Of a stretch of DNA of 50,062 nt, positions 32,466 to 40,776 are shown piece by piece. This DNA comes from Syntrophorhabdaceae bacterium PtaU1.Bin034 (GTDB lineage Bacteria > Desulfobacterota_G > Syntrophorhabdia > Syntrophorhabdales > WCHB1-27). The notes beneath the pieces were generated by a model. The model had not been told where the DNA came from. It saw only the letters and a program-made list of their open reading frames with translations, and did not search any database. Position 1 is the first letter of the stretch, and every line of letters starts with the position of its first letter. The stretch lies in the NCBI GenBank assembly GCA_002067405.1, contig MVRP01000012.1, positions 1 through 50,062 on the forward strand, written 5' to 3'. The position numbers and the translations under genes are program-made.

Positions 32466-33034
32466 CATTACCCTAAAACACAAGTATCACGAACCTCATC
32501 TTTCCCGCAGATCTCTCGTCCGGCGTGCTTTACGCCTCTCTTAGGGATTTTCGGGTAGAAACCTCAGTTGTGATCGATGCGTCCCTTTTCGCCATCTTCG
32601 CTTCATCTCCCGCCGGACCTTCTTCTTTAGGTCCGTTCCTCTCAGTCAATATGGCGAAGGATTGCGCAGAAGCCCTCATCAGCTTCGAGAAAGCGAAGAT
32701 CATCGACAGAATCGCTTCCTGCGACGTTAAGGATTGGGGTTGTGTAAGCAAAACCGGTTCAGGGATGAGCCTGATTCAATGTCCCTTAAAATGCGTATTT
32801 TCCCCTTGACAAGAGCACAATTGTGAATATATATGCATAACATTACATCAGTGGGAAAGGCAGGATATGTGCGGGCTACCGGAAGATGGAGCGCGCCATG
32901 ACCGAAATCGCCATGGGTAAACGTCTTGAGGATGCCATGTTTATTTCAGGGGTAAACTTAACTTTTTATGACTGTTGGGTGTGATGATGTTAGGATAACT
33001 TAAAAAGATAAAAACTCTGACAAGGAGAACATCC
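32466..33034. other. degraded sequence with relics of upstream genes
   Basis: No intact gene is supported here. The part from 32812 to 32947 is a mosaic of three relics listed separately. The ribosome binding site of the flavodiiron gene (AAGGAGA) lies at its end. The frames at 32525-32809 and 32530-32751 have no support. Confidence 0.5.
32812..32947 (+). pseudogene. mosaic relic: DUF134 promoter + DUF134 tail + NifU fragment
   Basis: Three pieces follow each other. At 32812-32851, TTGACA and TGAATATATATGCA with CATAACATTACATC resemble the promoter at 10308-10353. At 32851-32873, GGGAAAGGCAGGAT-TGTGCGG resembles 10706-10726 inside the DUF134 gene. At 32893-32947, GCCATGACCGAAATCGCCAT and GATGCCATGTTTATT resemble 17488-17542 in the NifU-like gene. 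The order is the same as in the intact operon, so this is an internally deleted remnant of a second copy of it. Confidence 0.8.
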
Positions 33035-34228
33035 ATGGGCAAAACAATAAGAGACGGTATTACATGGGTCGGCAAGGCGGACTGGGAACTGCGGCGGTTT
33101 CACGGGGAGGAATACTCCACGCACCGGGGCACGACGTATAATTCCTATCTGGTCCGTGACGAGAAAGCGGTCCTCATCGATACCGTATGGGCGCCCTTCA
33201 GGGAGGAGTTCGTCGAGAACCTCAGGCAGGAGATTGATCTGGGCAGGATATCCGCTATCATAGCCAACCACGCGGAGATCGATCACAGCGGCGCCCTGCC
33301 GGAACTGATGACCGCCATACCGGGCACTCCCATCTATTGTACGAACCAGGGCCTGAAGTCATTCAAGGGCCACTTCCACCAGGACTGGAATTTCAGGCCG
33401 GTGAAGACCGGGGACAGGCTGAGCATCGGGTCGAAGGAGCTGATCTTCATCGAAGCCCCCATGCTCCATTGGCCCGACAGTATGTTCTGCTACCTCACCG
33501 GTGACAACGTCCTCTTCAGCAACGACGCTTTCGGCCAGCATCTGGCGACCGAGGCACTGTACAACGACCTGGTCGATCAGGCCGAGCTCTACCAGGAAGC
33601 GATCAAGTACTACGCCAACATCCTTACCCCTTTCAGCAGGCTGGTCACGAAGAAAATTGAGGAGGTCGTCGGTCTCGGACTTCCCGTCGATCTCATCTGC
33701 ACGAGCCATGGCGTCATATGGCGAAAAGACCCGCTGCAGATCGTCGGCAAATACAAGGAATGGGCCGATGACTACCAGGAGAACCAGATTACGCTCCTCT
33801 ATGATACAATGTGGAACGGCACAAGGGTGATGGCAGAGTCGATTGCACAAGGTATTAAGGAAGAAGATCCGGAAGTCAGTATCAAGCTCTTCAATACCGC
33901 CCGTTCCGACAAGAACGATGCCATTACCGAAGTCTTCAAGTCGAAAGCCGTCCTCGTCGGCTCGCCCACGATCAACAGGGGCATCCTCAACTCCGTTGCC
34001 GGTATCCTCGAAGAGATCAGAGGGCTTGGCTTCAAGAAGAAGAAAGGCGCTGCCTTCGGCGCATACGGCTGGAGCGGCGAATCGGTCAAGATGATCACGG
34101 AAAAGCTGCAGGAAGCAGGCATAGAGACCGTGAACGAAGGGATAAGGGCTGCCTGGAACCCCGACGGAGAGAGCATCGGAAAGTGCGTCGACTTCGGGAG
34201 GGACTTCGTGGCGGCTATCGAGAAATAG
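33035..34228 (+). CDS. flavodiiron protein (FprA / rubredoxin:oxygen oxidoreductase type)
   Basis: This 397-residue A-type flavoprotein has an N-terminal metallo-beta-lactamase-like diiron domain with the ligand motif NHAEIDHSG (His79, Glu81, Asp83, His84) and further ligands (LHWPDSMF, SNDAFGQH, TSHGVIWR). A C-terminal flavodoxin domain follows (LLYDTMWNGTRVMAESI, VGSPTINRGIL, GAYGWSGE). Such enzymes reduce oxygen to water or NO to N2O with electrons from rubredoxin, protecting anaerobes. It has a strong ribosome binding site. The hcp gene at 38150-39796 would act in the same stress response. Confidence 0.92.
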   Translation: MGKTIRDGITWVGKADWELRRFHGEEYSTHRGTTYNSYLVRDEKAVLIDTVWAPFREEFVENLRQEIDLGRISAIIANHAEIDHSGALPELMTAIPGTPIYCTNQGLKSFKGHFHQDWNFRPVKTGDRLSIGSKELIFIEAPMLHWPDSMFCYLTGDNVLFSNDAFGQHLATEALYNDLVDQAELYQEAIKYYANILTPFSRLVTKKIEEVVGLGLPVDLICTSHGVIWRKDPLQIVGKYKEWADDYQENQITLLYDTMWNGTRVMAESIAQGIKEEDPEVSIKLFNTARSDKNDAITEVFKSKAVLVGSPTINRGILNSVAGILEEIRGLGFKKKKGAAFGAYGWSGESVKMITEKLQEAGIETVNEGIRAAWNPDGESIGKCVDFGRDFVAAIEK

Positions 34229-34244
34229 GGAGTATGGAGGCATC

Positions 34245-35033
34245 ATGACGATAGCCGAACCGGAACCAACATGCGCGTGTTTCGTGACCGTCGAGACAAA
34301 ACCCAAAGAAAGCCCGCTGCCCGAACACGGGAGCACCCACAGGTCAGGATGCATGGTCTGCGGTGAAGAACTGACCTATCTCGACACGGACCAAGACCTC
34401 TCGTGCAGTTTTTGCGGGCAGGTCATACCGGCCAACGCTCAATGCGTCAATGGACATTTCGTCTGCGACAACTGTCACAGGGCGGATGCCGTGGAGATCA
34501 TCAAACAGGTCTGCCTACACACTCATGAGTGCGATGCCGTAGCACTCATGCAGACTATCCGGTCTCATCCCCGGTTTCGGATTCATGGACCGGAGCACCA
34601 CTCCCTGGTCCCTGCGGTCATTCTCACGGCGTTACGGAACGGCGGAAACACCATTACGGACGAACAGATAACGACTGCCATCCAGCGGGGACAGACAATA
34701 GCGGGTGGCGCCTGCGCATTCCTGGGCGCCTGCGGCGCGGCTGTCGGGGTCGGAGTCGCGATGTCGGTACTGCTCGGCGCGAACCCCTATGACGGCAGCA
34801 AAAGACAGATCGTTCAGCGGGCGACGCAAAAGGTGCTTGGCGATATCGCGGCCTACGATGCACCCCGGTGCTGTCAAAGGGATTCGTGGCTGGCCCTTCG
34901 GGGTGCTTACCGGCTCTTGGAAGGGATGGGCACGAGGCTGCAGGTAGATCGCCCGATCACCTGCGAGCAATATCCGGAGAACAAGGAATGCATCCGTGAG
35001 CGATGCCCCCTCTGGCATCGGGGTAGTGTTTAA
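34245..35033 (+). CDS. DUF5714 protein with N-terminal zinc ribbons
   Basis: This 262-residue protein begins with a cysteine-rich region with pairs CMVCGEE, CSFCGQ and CDNCHR (residues about 35-85), then an alpha-helical DUF5714 domain with GGACAFLGACGAAVGVGVAMSVLLGANPYDG. The C-terminus has more cysteines (ITCEQYPENKECIRERCPLW). The family occurs in methanogens and anaerobic bacteria near cofactor or methyltransferase genes; its function is unknown. It starts 16 bp after the flavodiiron gene and is probably co-transcribed with it. Confidence 0.78.
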   Translation: MTIAEPEPTCACFVTVETKPKESPLPEHGSTHRSGCMVCGEELTYLDTDQDLSCSFCGQVIPANAQCVNGHFVCDNCHRADAVEIIKQVCLHTHECDAVALMQTIRSHPRFRIHGPEHHSLVPAVILTALRNGGNTITDEQITTAIQRGQTIAGGACAFLGACGAAVGVGVAMSVLLGANPYDGSKRQIVQRATQKVLGDIAAYDAPRCCQRDSWLALRGAYRLLEGMGTRLQVDRPITCEQYPENKECIRERCPLWHRGSV

Positions 35034-35035
35034 GG

Positions 35036-35054
35036 AACTTGTCCTGGGCAAGTT
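35036..35054 (+). terminator. weak hairpin after the DUF5714 gene
   Basis: AACTTG (35036-35041) and CAAGTT (35049-35054) form a six-base stem with a seven-base loop directly after the stop codon, followed by TCTT. It is short for a terminator, so the call is tentative. Confidence 0.3.
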
Positions 35055-35108
35055 TCTTGATTGTGGAAGACAGATGCCCTTCTTGGTTGATCAACATAAG
35101 ATTATCGT

Positions 35109-35573
35109 ATGAATAACACACCAATCGGGCCGGCGATCCTTGCCATAGGGGCAGTCGTGAATCCGAACTTCGAGCCCCTCGATCTTCAACTCATGAAGAT
35201 GGAGAAGAAGATCGAGGCCGGTGCACAATTCTTTCAGACCCAGGCAGTATACGACTCCGCCCGGTTCGAATCGTTCATAAAGCAAGCAGGGCGCTTCGGG
35301 GTGCCGGTGCAGTACGGGGTTGTCGTCATCAAATCGCCCGAGATGGCAAGGTTCATGAATAACCACGTGTCGGGCATATCCGTGCCCGACGCCTTCATAA
35401 CAGAAATAGGATCGGTCCCGAAGGAGAACCGGAAGGAAAAAGCGATTGAAATGACAGCCCGTCTCGTCAATGAGATCGTTCCCATGGTCCAGGGCATTCA
35501 CTTCATGCCCCTCGGCTGGTCTGACGTGGTGCCGAAGGTGCTCGAAAAGACACCGCTCTGGACGGCAAATTAA
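35109..35573 (+). pseudogene. metF: C-terminal half of methylenetetrahydrofolate reductase
   Basis: The 154-codon frame matches the second half of MetF: PIGPAILAIGAVVNPNFEPL, KKIEAGAQFFQTQAVYDSARF, and the end GIHFMPLGWSDVVPKVL. Complete MetF proteins are about 290 residues; the N-terminal half with the first flavin-binding strands is missing, with a TAA four codons before the ATG. There is no ribosome binding site. It is most likely a truncated gene. A short functional form that works with a partner cannot be excluded. Confidence 0.75.
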
Positions 35574-35676
35574 TATGGCTAAGGCATACGTCGTGGGACG
35601 ACCTGTGGGAGCCCATTACGAAGAAATAAATGAATCGGCTGAGGCTTGCTCTGCCTTTAGAAAAACAAGGAGGGAA

Positions 35677-35883
35677 ATGATGTCGGAGGCTGTTCTTAAG
35701 ATCGAGGGGATGACTTGTCAGCATTGTGTCATGAGAGTAAAGAAAGCCGTAGGCATGCTCCCCGGTGTAACCGGCGCTGAGGTAGACGTTGGAACTGCCA
35801 GGATCACTTACGACGAGACGAGGATCAGGAAGGCCGATCTCGGCAGAGCTGTCGAGGAAGCAGGCTACAAGGTAGTCGATTAG
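35677..35883 (+). CDS. HMA-domain metal chaperone (CopZ-like)
   Basis: This 68-residue protein is a single heavy-metal-associated domain with the CxxC metal site GMTCQHCVMRV near the N-terminus and the usual beta-alpha-beta pattern (AVGMLPGVTGAEVDVGTARITYDE). AAGGAGGG precedes a double ATG (35677 or 35680). Such proteins bind Cu(I) or similar metals and hand them to P-type ATPases; only a fragment of such an ATPase is in this window (7987-8199). Confidence 0.88.
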   Translation: MMSEAVLKIEGMTCQHCVMRVKKAVGMLPGVTGAEVDVGTARITYDETRIRKADLGRAVEEAGYKVVD

Positions 35884-35906
35884 CCGCATAGCGAGGGACT
35901 TAAGAA

Positions 35907-35996
35907 ATGAACGACATTCTTGTTCTCATAGGCATCGTTGCCGCTTGGTACGTCCTGAACAGGTATGTGCTGCCGAGATTCGGCGTGAAGACGTGA
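35907..35996 (+). CDS. 29-residue single-span membrane peptide
   Basis: This small frame reads MNDILVLIGIVAAWYVLNRY followed by a basic end, a single hydrophobic helix of about 17 residues and a positively charged C-terminus. A GAGGG sequence lies 11 bases upstream. It starts 23 bp after the HMA gene, suggesting co-expression. Small membrane peptides of this kind can stabilise transporters or regulators; its function is unknown. Confidence 0.55.
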   Translation: MNDILVLIGIVAAWYVLNRYVLPRFGVKT

Positions 35997-36044
35997 GTCA
36001 GTGATGGCGGGAAGGATTCCTGCCGCAAGAAATAGGTGAGAACA

Positions 36045-36617
36045 ATGGCACAAGGAGAGAAACCACACGGCGCCGGTCGAAGCAGCTATGGATTTATCGA
36101 CCTGGAGCGATTTTTCGAAGTGCTTACCTTGAAGCCGTCAGCGGTTTTTCTCGATCTCGGTTGCGGTCGGGGCGATTACGCACTGGAGGCAGCCAGGGCC
36201 GTCGGACCGGAGGGGAGGGTCTACGGGATCGACGCATGGCCGGAAGGTCTTGAAGAACTGAGGAACAGGGCTGCGGCGAACGGCATGGACAATATCGAGA
36301 CGATCCGTGCAGACCTCCTCAAAGAGATACCCCTCCCGGACAACCTGGTCGATGTATGCCTGCTCGCGACCGTCCTGCACGATCTGCTGAGGGGCGACAC
36401 AGGGGAGGCAACCCTCCGCGAAATCGTCAGAGTCCTGAAGCCCGAAGGCAAGCTGGCGGTCGTCGAATTCAAGAAGATCGATGACGGTCCCGGTCCTCCT
36501 ATCGCTGTCCGCCTCTCGGCCGACGAGGTCGAAAGGTTGATAAAACCCTTCGGTTTTCACATGGATTTTGTGGGCGACGTGGGGAAGTTCCACTACCTGA
36601 TCGTCACTTCGAGATAG
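36045..36617 (+). CDS. class I SAM-dependent methyltransferase
   Basis: This 190-residue enzyme has the SAM motif FLDLGCGRGDYALEAA and a second acidic motif VYGIDAWPEGLEEL; later ATVLHDLLRG and VRVLKPEGKLAVVEFK match the methyltransferase-11/UbiE-like fold. The start at 36045 follows GGTGAG. The substrate is unknown; its place next to a metal chaperone leaves small-molecule or metalloid methylation open, which is speculation. Confidence 0.8.
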   Translation: MAQGEKPHGAGRSSYGFIDLERFFEVLTLKPSAVFLDLGCGRGDYALEAARAVGPEGRVYGIDAWPEGLEELRNRAAANGMDNIETIRADLLKEIPLPDNLVDVCLLATVLHDLLRGDTGEATLREIVRVLKPEGKLAVVEFKKIDDGPGPPIAVRLSADEVERLIKPFGFHMDFVGDVGKFHYLIVTSR

Positions 36618-36671
36618 GAATCGCCCCGCCTTTGTCGATGGTCACGCAAATCCCTTGGGCGCGATAGGATT

Positions 36672-37802
36672 TTAGAAGTACTTATCGAGTCCCATGTGGG
36701 TATGAAAAGCGAGGGTATCCCTCTTCCCAAGTGAGAGAGCCAGTTTGAGGTAGCTGAGGCCCTCAAAGGGAAGGGCATAGCGTTCGAGGCCCGGCTCCGT
36801 GCAGCAACGGCATTGGCCGAAGGTCCCGACCTTCCGCCGGAATTCCCGTGCCTGCCGGGAACGGATCAGGTTGTCCAAGGGTGTCTCTTTGAAATTGCCC
36901 AGTCTTTCCTTGATCAAGGGGCAGGGGTAGACATCGCCCGTACTCCTGACGAAGAAATAATTGAATCCGGCCGAACAGGGTTTGCGGACGGAGCCGCCCT
37001 TGAGGAGATCGAGCAGTACGGAACGGTGGTAGCTCCAGCGGAAGACGGGACCTTCATAAAAGCGGATCATTCTCCTTATGTCCTCGTTGCTGAAACGCAG
37101 GCTTTCCCCGAGCCCCTCGTTCGCATACCTGCCGGCGGTAACGATGCAGGGGGAGATTATGGTGAAGAGGCCATGCTCATCTGCGTACCGGGCAATATCT
37201 TCGAGCTGGTTGACGTTGAGGGGCAGAATGGTCGTCTTGAGCCCGAGGATCAGGTTGGGATGGCTTTGTCGCAGGCCCATAAGGTCTTGGATCGTGGCAT
37301 TCAGCTTCTGCCACCCGTTTTTCACATTCCTGATCCGGTCATGGATTTCGCCGATGGCGTCCATGGCGAGAACGACCACCAGATCGAGTCCTGATTCCCT
37401 CATCATGGATGCTGCGGCCACAGTTCCTGCAACCACCCTCTCAGTCAGAAAGCCGTTTGTCGTGATCGCCACCGAGCGAAGCTGCGTAAGAGCGGTCTGC
37501 TTCAGGCGGGAGATTCCGGCGAACAACTCTGTCAGGTCGTCCCTGACGAAAGGCTCACCGCCGGTGACATCCAGTTCCTTAAGGCGGCCCAAAGTCGGTT
37601 GATCGAGGAATACGAGCCAGTCTTCGACAGAAAGGTCTTCGATTTCAGGCGGGATCCTCCAGATATTGCACATGAGACAGCGGGCGATGCACCGATGGGT
37701 AATCTCGATGCTCAGGGCCTCGGGAGCAGACGGAAAGCCGGACATCCTGCGAAACCGGTACAAGAGTCCTCGAAGAAACAGGATGGAGAGCAGTCGATAC
37801 AT
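36672..37802 (-). CDS. radical SAM protein with SPASM-like C-terminal cysteines
   Basis: This 376-residue protein has the radical SAM cluster motif CIARCLMCNIW (Cys38, 42, 45), a GGEPF motif (DVTGGEPFVRDD), and a C-terminal auxiliary-cluster region with CSAGFNYFFV, VYPCPLI and GQCRCCTEP. This layout fits enzymes that modify peptides or small molecules. The start at 37802 was chosen over a TTG at 37841. No precursor peptide lies beside it, but the MftA-like peptide at 41920-42048 is only 4 kb away. Whether it acts on that peptide cannot be told from sequence. Confidence 0.8.
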   Translation of the reverse strand: MYRLLSILFLRGLLYRFRRMSGFPSAPEALSIEITHRCIARCLMCNIWRIPPEIEDLSVEDWLVFLDQPTLGRLKELDVTGGEPFVRDDLTELFAGISRLKQTALTQLRSVAITTNGFLTERVVAGTVAAASMMRESGLDLVVVLAMDAIGEIHDRIRNVKNGWQKLNATIQDLMGLRQSHPNLILGLKTTILPLNVNQLEDIARYADEHGLFTIISPCIVTAGRYANEGLGESLRFSNEDIRRMIRFYEGPVFRWSYHRSVLLDLLKGGSVRKPCSAGFNYFFVRSTGDVYPCPLIKERLGNFKETPLDNLIRSRQAREFRRKVGTFGQCRCCTEPGLERYALPFEGLSYLKLALSLGKRDTLAFHTHMGLDKYF

Positions 37803-38085
37803 GGGATACCTAAGTTTTACGAAACAAGTCCTTGCCGTCAAGGGTAATCCTGGCCGGCAATCGTGGAGAGCGCAGTCCCATGAGGCTGGACGAGGAAGAT
37901 CGGCGCAGTGTTCAGGGCGCGGGTTGAATGTTGTAGGCTATGGCGCAGAAATAGTCCTCGAACCCAATCTCGCCCATCGCATCAAGACCGTGGATATCCA
38001 GGAGCGAATCTGTCTTTGTCCCCGTCAGCGATATGAGGGACTCGAGTTATTCACGGTCATTTGGTATGGCGCCTTCTCCTCGACC
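37803..38085. other. gene-free stretch containing a relic
   Basis: There is no intact gene between the radical SAM gene and the hcp terminator hairpin. The only recognisable item is the relic at 37948-38010 of the 89-aa hypothetical protein. The remaining bases show nothing that I can identify. Confidence 0.45.
37948..38010 (+). pseudogene. relic of the 89-aa hypothetical gene (18316-18585)
   Basis: The frame reads EIVLEPNLAHRIKTVDIQER, aligning with residues 2-21 of the intact protein (EIMLEPDLSHCIETVAKREY). The similarity fades after about 20 codons. No start codon or ribosome binding site is preserved. Confidence 0.6.
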
Positions 38086-38125
38086 ATGGCCGCACCCCCG
38101 AAAGGCGTTTCGGGGGTGCGGCCAT
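38086..38125 (-). terminator. 18-bp perfect hairpin after hcp
   Basis: The arms 38086-38103 and 38108-38125 are perfectly complementary over 18 bp (core GCCGCACCCCCGAAA) around a four-base loop GGCG, 24 bases after the hcp stop. No T-run follows. It is a very stable transcript end or processing signal between convergently placed sequences. Confidence 0.65.
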
Positions 38126-38149
38126 ACCATGTTTCTATCCCCAGATTGC

Positions 38150-39796
38150 CTATTCTCCCGCCATCATAGCCGCAATGTCCTCCTGGACCGTACTGATGGG
38201 CTTAATATCGAATTTCTCCACCAGCACCTTGGCCACAGCGGGGGACAAAAAGGCCGGCAAGGTCGGCCCCAGGCGGATTCCTTTGACGCCGAGGGAGAGC
38301 AGGGCCAGAAGCACCGCAACCGCCTTCTGTTCATACCACGCGATGTCGTAGGAAACGGGGAGTTCATTGATATCGTCCAGGCCAAATATCTCCTTCAGCT
38401 TCAAGGCAATAACAGCGAGCGAGTACGAGTCGTTGCACTGACCTGCATCAAGGACGCGGGGAATACCACCGATGTCGCCCAAGGCGAGCTTATTGTAACG
38501 GTATTTTGCGCAGCCTGCGGTGAGGATCACCGTGTCTTTGGGAAGGTTCTCGGCCACCTCGGTAAAGTAACTCCGTGTCTTCTGACGACCGTCGCACCCG
38601 GCCATGACCATGAACCTCTTGATGGCTCCCGACTTCACGGCGTCAACGACCTTGTCTGCCAGGGCAAAAACCTGATTACGGGCAAACCCTCCCACAAGGA
38701 TGCCTGCTTCAATCCCCGTAGGGGATTTGCACCTTTTGGCTCGCTCTATAACCTTGGAAAAGTCCTTTGGCCCTCCTTCCGACCTGTCGGCAATGTGGGC
38801 AGCGCCAGGGTAGTTGACTACCCCGGTCGTGAAGAGACGGTCCAGGTACGTATTATCGTTCCTGATAGGAATCAGGCAGTTGGTGGTAAGGATAATGGGG
38901 CCGTTAAAGGATTCAAACTCCGTGTTTTGGTGCCACCACGAACCACCGTAGTTTCCGACAAAATGAGGATACTTCTTGAAAGTAGGGTAGTAGTTGGCGG
39001 GTAGCATCTCGCCGTGGGTGTAGATATCGACCCCTGTACCCTCGGTCTGTTTGAGTAATTCATCCATATCTTTCAGGTCGTGACCGGAGATGAGGATGCC
39101 GGGGTTGGTTCGAACGCCGATGTTGACCTCGGTGATCTCAGGGTGACCATAGGTGCCGGTGTTCGCCTCGTCAAGGAGGGCCATAGTAGAAACGGCTGTC
39201 GATCCGGCCTTCAGCACCATGCCGACCATCTCGTCCACTGAAAGCTGCTTCGCGGTCGACGCCAACGCTTCCATCAAAAAGCCGTAGACATCGTCATTTT
39301 CATAGCCGAGAATCCTCGCGTGGTCGGCATACGCGGCAATGCCCTTGCACCCGATGATGAGAAGCTCCCTCAGAGAACGAACGTCCTCATTCTCCTCAGC
39401 GGTAATCCGAATCTGGTCGGATTTTGCCTTGGCGAGGATTTCTTCTTTGCTTTCCCCCTGCCAGGTCACACAATCCTGAAACGCACCGGGGAAGGAGGGT
39501 TCGGCTTTTTGTTTCAGACCGTTCCGCACCTTCAGGCCTTCCCTGATTAGATCGATAATTACGTCGTCACTCCATGCCACGTTGGTAACGGTAGTGAAAA
39601 GGGCTTTACACATGAAACCGGCCGCGCGTCTGTCCACGGACCCCTTCTCCCTGGCTTTCTCGCCGCAGACCGCGATTCCTTTGCACACATAGATGAGGAG
39701 ATCCTGCAACCCCGCAGTCCCTTCCGGTTTTCCGCAGACACCCTTTACCGTACAACCCTGGTTTTTCGCCGTTTCCTGACACTGAAAACAAAACAT
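38150..39796 (-). CDS. hcp: hydroxylamine reductase (hybrid-cluster protein)
   Basis: This 548-residue protein has the N-terminal [19 protein letters not shown] cluster motif (Cys3, 6, 15, 21), the arrangement of strict-anaerobe-type Hcp. It also has hybrid-cluster ligand regions [31 protein letters not shown] and DAGQCNDSY. Hcp reduces NO or hydroxylamine in nitrosative stress. The start at 39796 follows AAGGAGG. Upstream lies the relic of a yqeB gene, so hcp may have been placed here by rearrangement. Confidence 0.93.
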   Translation of the reverse strand: MFCFQCQETAKNQGCTVKGVCGKPEGTAGLQDLLIYVCKGIAVCGEKAREKGSVDRRAAGFMCKALFTTVTNVAWSDDVIIDLIREGLKVRNGLKQKAEPSFPGAFQDCVTWQGESKEEILAKAKSDQIRITAEENEDVRSLRELLIIGCKGIAAYADHARILGYENDDVYGFLMEALASTAKQLSVDEMVGMVLKAGSTAVSTMALLDEANTGTYGHPEITEVNIGVRTNPGILISGHDLKDMDELLKQTEGTGVDIYTHGEMLPANYYPTFKKYPHFVGNYGGSWWHQNTEFESFNGPIILTTNCLIPIRNDNTYLDRLFTTGVVNYPGAAHIADRSEGGPKDFSKVIERAKRCKSPTGIEAGILVGGFARNQVFALADKVVDAVKSGAIKRFMVMAGCDGRQKTRSYFTEVAENLPKDTVILTAGCAKYRYNKLALGDIGGIPRVLDAGQCNDSYSLAVIALKLKEIFGLDDINELPVSYDIAWYEQKAVAVLLALLSLGVKGIRLGPTLPAFLSPAVAKVLVEKFDIKPISTVQEDIAAMMAGE

Positions 39797-39884
39797 AACT
39801 GATCCTCCTTGTTCCGTTTTATAGGGAACCCTTTTATTCACCGTCTTTGTTCGTCTCTTCTTTTCAATGGGCCGGGACGACATA

Positions 39885-39975
39885 GTATTCTGGTAAGATC
39901 TGCCCTGTAAGACCGGTGAGCTATGCCGGTTGCCATCTCTCCGGCCCCTTTGATTGCCATTATCAAGCCTCTCAC
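39885..39975 (-). pseudogene. 5' relic of a second yqeB
   Basis: Minus-strand translation gives [20 protein letters not shown] and a further few residues ([11 protein letters not shown]), matching [20 protein letters not shown] of the intact yqeB at 28923-29720. The similarity ends about 90 bases before hcp begins. It shows that a yqeB copy once stood here. Confidence 0.75.
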
Positions 39976-40044
39976 GGGTGAAACCCCGGGTGTACGGTTT
40001 TGTCTATCAATTCTTCCCCCGTCAATCTTAAAGGTGTGATGGCC

Positions 40045-40776
40045 TTACACCCTCATTGTAATGAGTCTTATACAACCCGATGCCTTCAATTGACGGAAGT
40101 TGGCGCCTTCGCTTATCTGTTTCAGCGCCAGATTCTTGTTCGTAACGACACTCCCCGAGACAATGTCAAACCCGTACTCAAAAAGCACTGGAGACATTGG
40201 GGTCGTCGGACCGAGAAGCATCTTGAGACTTCCGGGGCGACAAAGACTCAGTACGCCGGTGAGGGTGTGATTGATAAGGGTCGTGCTCGATATGGCGACG
40301 ATGTCGGATAAAGAAAGGTAACGTTGTCCGTCTCTTTCCGGTACGTCTCCGGGCCTGGACCATTTCTCGATCACCCAGAGGTTTCTCGTTACCTTTCTGA
40401 GGGCATCGGTGAAGGGGAAGTGTCCTATCACGGAGACATCCTTGCCTGCCCCTTCCTTGATGAGGAAGTCCCCTGCGTTGGTCTCGGTGACCCGTGTCTC
40501 GTCAATATTGATGAGCGAGTTGATCGCAGCAAGGCCGACGGACGCGTCGGAGATGTCGGAGGAAAGGGCAAGCTCTGCAAGTTGTCTCCCCGAATGGCCA
40601 CTCAGTGAGCGAGGCTTCGTGTCGTCCTCCGTGCCCTGTGAACAGACGTCCCGCAGCATGGTCGAGGCGAGGCCGCAGTTCCTGCTTACCACCGCCGTCC
40701 AGAATAGTCCCCTGCGCACCTCTTCCACCCAGGCGTCGGGTGACAGGCTGTCGATGATCCCCTTTATTATCTCCAT
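40045..40776 (-). CDS. DUF364 (putative heavy-metal-chelation) protein II
   Basis: This 243-residue protein has the N-terminal DUF4213-like region with CGLASTMLRDV and the DUF364 pattern VSVIGHFPFTDALR, DIVAISSTTLINHTLTG and MLLGPTTPMSPVLFEYGFD. It is a distant relative of 15424-16182. Its start overlaps the stop of the upstream radical SAM gene by 10 bp, so the two are translationally coupled and probably act on the same cofactor or metal. Confidence 0.82.
   Translation of the reverse strand: MEIIKGIIDSLSPDAWVEEVRRGLFWTAVVSRNCGLASTMLRDVCSQGTEDDTKPRSLSGHSGRQLAELALSSDISDASVGLAAINSLINIDETRVTETNAGDFLIKEGAGKDVSVIGHFPFTDALRKVTRNLWVIEKWSRPGDVPERDGQRYLSLSDIVAISSTTLINHTLTGVLSLCRPGSLKMLLGPTTPMSPVLFEYGFDIVSGSVVTNKNLALKQISEGANFRQLKASGCIRLITMRV

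Noticed and set aside
31875..32558. 227-codon plus frame over the third DUF5320-like gene
   Set aside because: It runs antisense to a gene with a perfect ribosome binding site and DUF5320 start, and crosses the activator relic in a different reading frame.
32530..32751. 73-codon minus frame (MLTQPQSLTSQEAI...)
   Set aside because: It has no ribosome binding site, no recognisable motif and lies among relics; the overlapping plus frame is equally unsupported.
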